Shown here: positions 6,234 through 8,036 of the stretch, one piece after another
Layout: the number at the start of each line of letters is the position of its first letter
How positions within the stretch are numbered: position 1 is the stretch's first letter
DNA from: Pirellulaceae bacterium
GTDB taxonomy: Bacteria > Planctomycetota > Planctomycetia > Pirellulales > Pirellulaceae
Length of the DNA: 8,036 bases
Assembly (NCBI GenBank): GCA_013002105.1
Contig: JABDKS010000186.1
Span: forward strand, 1-8,036
Direction: 5' to 3'
Notes under the pieces: model-generated
Told to the model about the DNA's origin: nothing
What the model saw: only the letters and a program-made list of their open reading frames with translations
Databases searched by the model: none
Translations under genes and position numbers: made by a program

Positions 6234-8036
6234 TCAATTCGTGTGGGATCCCCAAATTGCTGATACGTCTTCGGCCAGTAGCGTTAGCAGTGAGTGATCA
6301 TGTTCATCGTGATCATGTGACGCGTCGTCCTGGTGACCCGCGGCAGTATTCGCTTTGATACCCTGCGCGACCGTTAAGCCGATCCCCAGGAACGTGCTTG
6401 TGATACCGCTGAAGAATCCGATTGGATCATCCACCGACAAACCTTCCTCGGGGTCCTCAAAGTCTGTATCCGCCGCAGCGATCGGACTAGGCAGTTGGGA
6501 TGATGTGATCGTATTTTGCAAATGATTATTTTGCAGATGGTCAATCACCATCAAGATATCACCCGCGGTGGTATGTCCATCGCTGTTGACGTCTGTGAAA
6601 AAACGAAACGGCAAGAATGGGTTCGTCAACGTTGCGAAACTGCCGGAGAATGCATTTGCGGCTTCGTCGATCAGCTGATTGATGATCAACAGGATGTCCA
6701 GCGATGTGACATCGCCGTCACCATTGACATCTGGCGGCATTTCCTCGTTGTGCGGGTCAATGTCCGAGATGGGCGTTGCCGGCGCACCACTACCCGGGCG
6801 CAGGATACTGACGGCATCAATACTCTCGTCAGAAAATCGAACGGAATCACCATCAAAGAAGGCGGCGAATGACCCGCTGGTGTCCGGACCGGTGTTGCCA
6901 CTGAATCGGAAAACGTCATCATTGTCCCCACGCAGCGTCGGAACGACAAAGTTGCCAATTGTCGTCAGATAAACATCGCCCGAGGAAGCGTCAATGGATG
7001 CGCCCGTGACATCTTCGTTACCTTTGGTCATCGCGACATCCGAGCCGTCGAAGTAGAGGGCAAAACCACCCATCGTCGCGTCCAAGACAATTAGATCTTC
7101 GTCGAGCCCACTAAGTATTCCGCCTCCTGCTGCATCGACGTTAAAGCGTCCAGTCGTGCTAATGACCAGATCTCCATTGGCCGTCGCACTAATCGCATCG
7201 ACGTCTTCGTTGTCGACGGTCAGTCCGTAATCGGAACCGTCGAAAACCAGGTCGAATGTTCCCGATGTGTTATCGCCCAAAGAGTTCGGTGTGAACCGAA
7301 GCACGTCCGAGTCGTCGACTCGCCCGAGTCCCGGTACGTTGGCACTTCTGCCAAGGCTCAGGTAGATTTCGGTATCATTGACGATGTGGATCGCATCGAC
7401 GTCCTGCAGGCCACCCAGCCCGACATCGCTGCCGTCGAAATACATCGACCAAGAATCGGTGGTCGTATCGTAGGCAAGAATGTCTGCGTCTTGGAAGGGA
7501 ATCCCGTCAACAATGCCATTCGTGCTGGAACTGACGTAGATAATCGTGGTCGATTGCGGGGAGACCGTCACCGTGACATCGGCTGTACTTGATTCGTTGT
7601 CACCATCGGTAATCGTGTAGGTGAACGTATCGGTTCCCGTGAATCCTGAGCCGGGATCATAGACAACGGACGTGCCATCGGTGGTGACCGTCCCATTAGA
7701 GCCTTGAGTCACAGCCGAAATCATCGTTGGCGGATCACCCAGGGTGTCGTTCGCCAGCACGGAGATATTGATTGGCGTGTCTTGAGGTGTCGACGCGCTA
7801 TCGGGGATCGCGAACGGTAGGCGATTGTCAGAAAAGTATTTTCCAACCAAGTAGGCTTCGACTTGCGACAGATCGGCATTCGTTAGTGCAGTGTCATAAA
7901 CCAATATCTCTGCCGTCGCCATATCGACGAACGGTGTTCCGTCAATCTCCACTCCAACCGAAATTCCTTCGCCATCCGTTACGTCGGTGTCATAGAAATG
8001 TGTTCGTGAATCGATTAACGCCCCGTCTCTGTAGTG
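6234..8036 (-). CDS. Large extracellular multidomain protein (LamG, Ig-like, FDGSD repeats, dockerin), 5' partial
   Basis: The frame is open from the stop at 6236-6234 to the right edge, giving the last 600 residues. The GTG at 7952 is internal, because the residues before it continue the same fold. Numbering from the edge: residues 1-68 resemble the end of a LamG/concanavalin-like domain (AEILVYDTALTNADL, VEAYLVGKY). Residues ~78-158 are a cadherin/VCBS-like Ig domain (SVLANDTLG, then GFTGTDTFTYTITDGD). Residues ~165-412 are four FDGSD repeats. Residues ~434-505 are a dockerin-like pair of calcium loops (D436, N438, D440, D442, D447; and D482, N484, D486, D493). The tail contains a His/Asp-rich run at 568-582. 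The make-up is acidic with no cysteine seen, typical of giant secreted or surface proteins of planctomycetes. The likely role is calcium-stabilised adhesion or carbohydrate contact, inferred from domains only. It is convergent with the barrel gene. An N-terminal export signal would be off-window. Confidence 0.9.
   Translation of the reverse strand, partial: HYRDGALIDSRTHFYDTDVTDGEGISVGVEIDGTPFVDMATAEILVYDTALTNADLSQVEAYLVGKYFSDNRLPFAIPDSASTPQDTPINISVLANDTLGDPPTMISAVTQGSNGTVTTDGTSVVYDPGSGFTGTDTFTYTITDGDNESSTADVTVTVSPQSTTIIYVSSSTNGIVDGIPFQDADILAYDTTTDSWSMYFDGSDVGLGGLQDVDAIHIVNDTEIYLSLGRSANVPGLGRVDDSDVLRFTPNSLGDNTSGTFDLVFDGSDYGLTVDNEDVDAISATANGDLVISTTGRFNVDAAGGGILSGLDEDLIVLDATMGGFALYFDGSDVAMTKGNEDVTGASIDASSGDVYLTTIGNFVVPTLRGDNDDVFRFSGNTGPDTSGSFAAFFDGDSVRFSDESIDAVSILRPGSGAPATPISDIDPHNEEMPPDVNGDGDVTSLDILLIINQLIDEAANAFSGSFATLTNPFLPFRFFTDVNSDGHTTAGDILMVIDHLQNNHLQNTITSSQLPSPIAAADTDFEDPEEGLSVDDPIGFFSGITSTFLGIGLTVAQGIKANTAAGHQDDASHDHDEHDHSLLTLLAEDVSAIWGSHTN
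6801..7544 (-). repeat. Four tandem ~65-residue FDGSD protein repeats
   Basis: The phenylalanine of the FDG core falls at residues 200, 265, 329 and 394 of the partial protein, a spacing of 65, 64 and 65. Each unit reads: a strand such as IYVSS, IYLSL, LVIST or VYLTT; a variable Gly/Pro loop; D-D/E-D-hydrophobic strand (DADILAY, DSDVLRF, DEDLIVL, NDDVFRF); Gly-rich turn; hydrophobic-FDGSD or FDGD; then EDVDAI-like (QDVDAI, EDVDAI, EDVTGA, ESIDAV). The first strand-loop half precedes the first FDGSD, so four whole units fit exactly. The repeats are diverged at the DNA level, so they are old. I know of no named family for them with certainty. Confidence 0.8.

Noticed and set aside
5766..6358. 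Alternative-frame open frames across the end of the barrel gene (5766-6143 and 5978-6358)
   Set aside because: They lie out of frame with the conserved barrel sequence, are Arg/Ser-rich like typical shadow frames, and one crosses into the convergent gene.
7950..7952. GTG at 7952-7950 as the start of the minus-strand gene
   Set aside because: The frame continues without a stop to the edge, and the upstream residues (LIDSRTHFYDTDVTDGEGIS and on) fit the same LamG-like fold, so the gene is cut by the window.

Overview
The window looks like chromosome of a planctomycete, most likely a Pirellulaceae (Rhodopirellula-like) bacterium. The evidence is the DUF1549/DUF1553 cytochrome-like gene followed by a Tat-exported DUF1501 gene, a DUF6268-type outer-membrane barrel, a large extracellular dockerin-bearing protein, moderate GC, and an intergenic repeat built from the CCAGGGC/GCCCTGG and GGCGATAGCC palindromes that I associate with these genomes. 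This assignment is from recall; no search was run.

Layout. (1) 1-2998, plus strand: 3' part of a DUF1549-LamG-DUF1553 gene whose N-terminus (signal peptide and most of the PSCyt1 cytochrome-like domain) lies off the left edge. (2) 3003-4436, plus strand: a DUF1501 gene starting 4 nt after the previous stop, with a twin-arginine signal; the two form an operon. (3) 4437-5289: an 850-nt non-coding stretch. It holds a possible terminator stem, then a roughly 570-bp nested inverted-repeat element (4557-5123) with long imperfect terminal inverted repeats, a 57-nt near-perfect central palindrome and a symmetric set of short hairpins with 3-nt loops, then a candidate promoter with an overlapping inverted repeat. 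(4) 5290-6198, plus strand: a secreted, probably outer-membrane beta-barrel protein of the DUF6268 type. (5) 6234-8036, minus strand, convergent with the barrel gene and cut by the right edge: the C-terminal 600 residues of a large surface or secreted protein. In order these are a LamG-like tail, a cadherin/VCBS-like Ig domain, four 65-residue FDGSD repeats, a two-loop dockerin-like calcium domain and a His/Asp-rich tail.

How they fit together. The DUF1549/DUF1553 and DUF1501 proteins are a conserved planctomycete pair thought to act outside the cytoplasm, possibly on polysaccharides; their biochemistry is not established to my knowledge. The other two genes also encode envelope or extracellular proteins, but nothing in the sequence ties them to the pair. 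The least explained items are the nested dyad element, whose two halves seem to keep their hairpins through paired base changes, and the FDGSD repeat domain, which may be a small beta-propeller.
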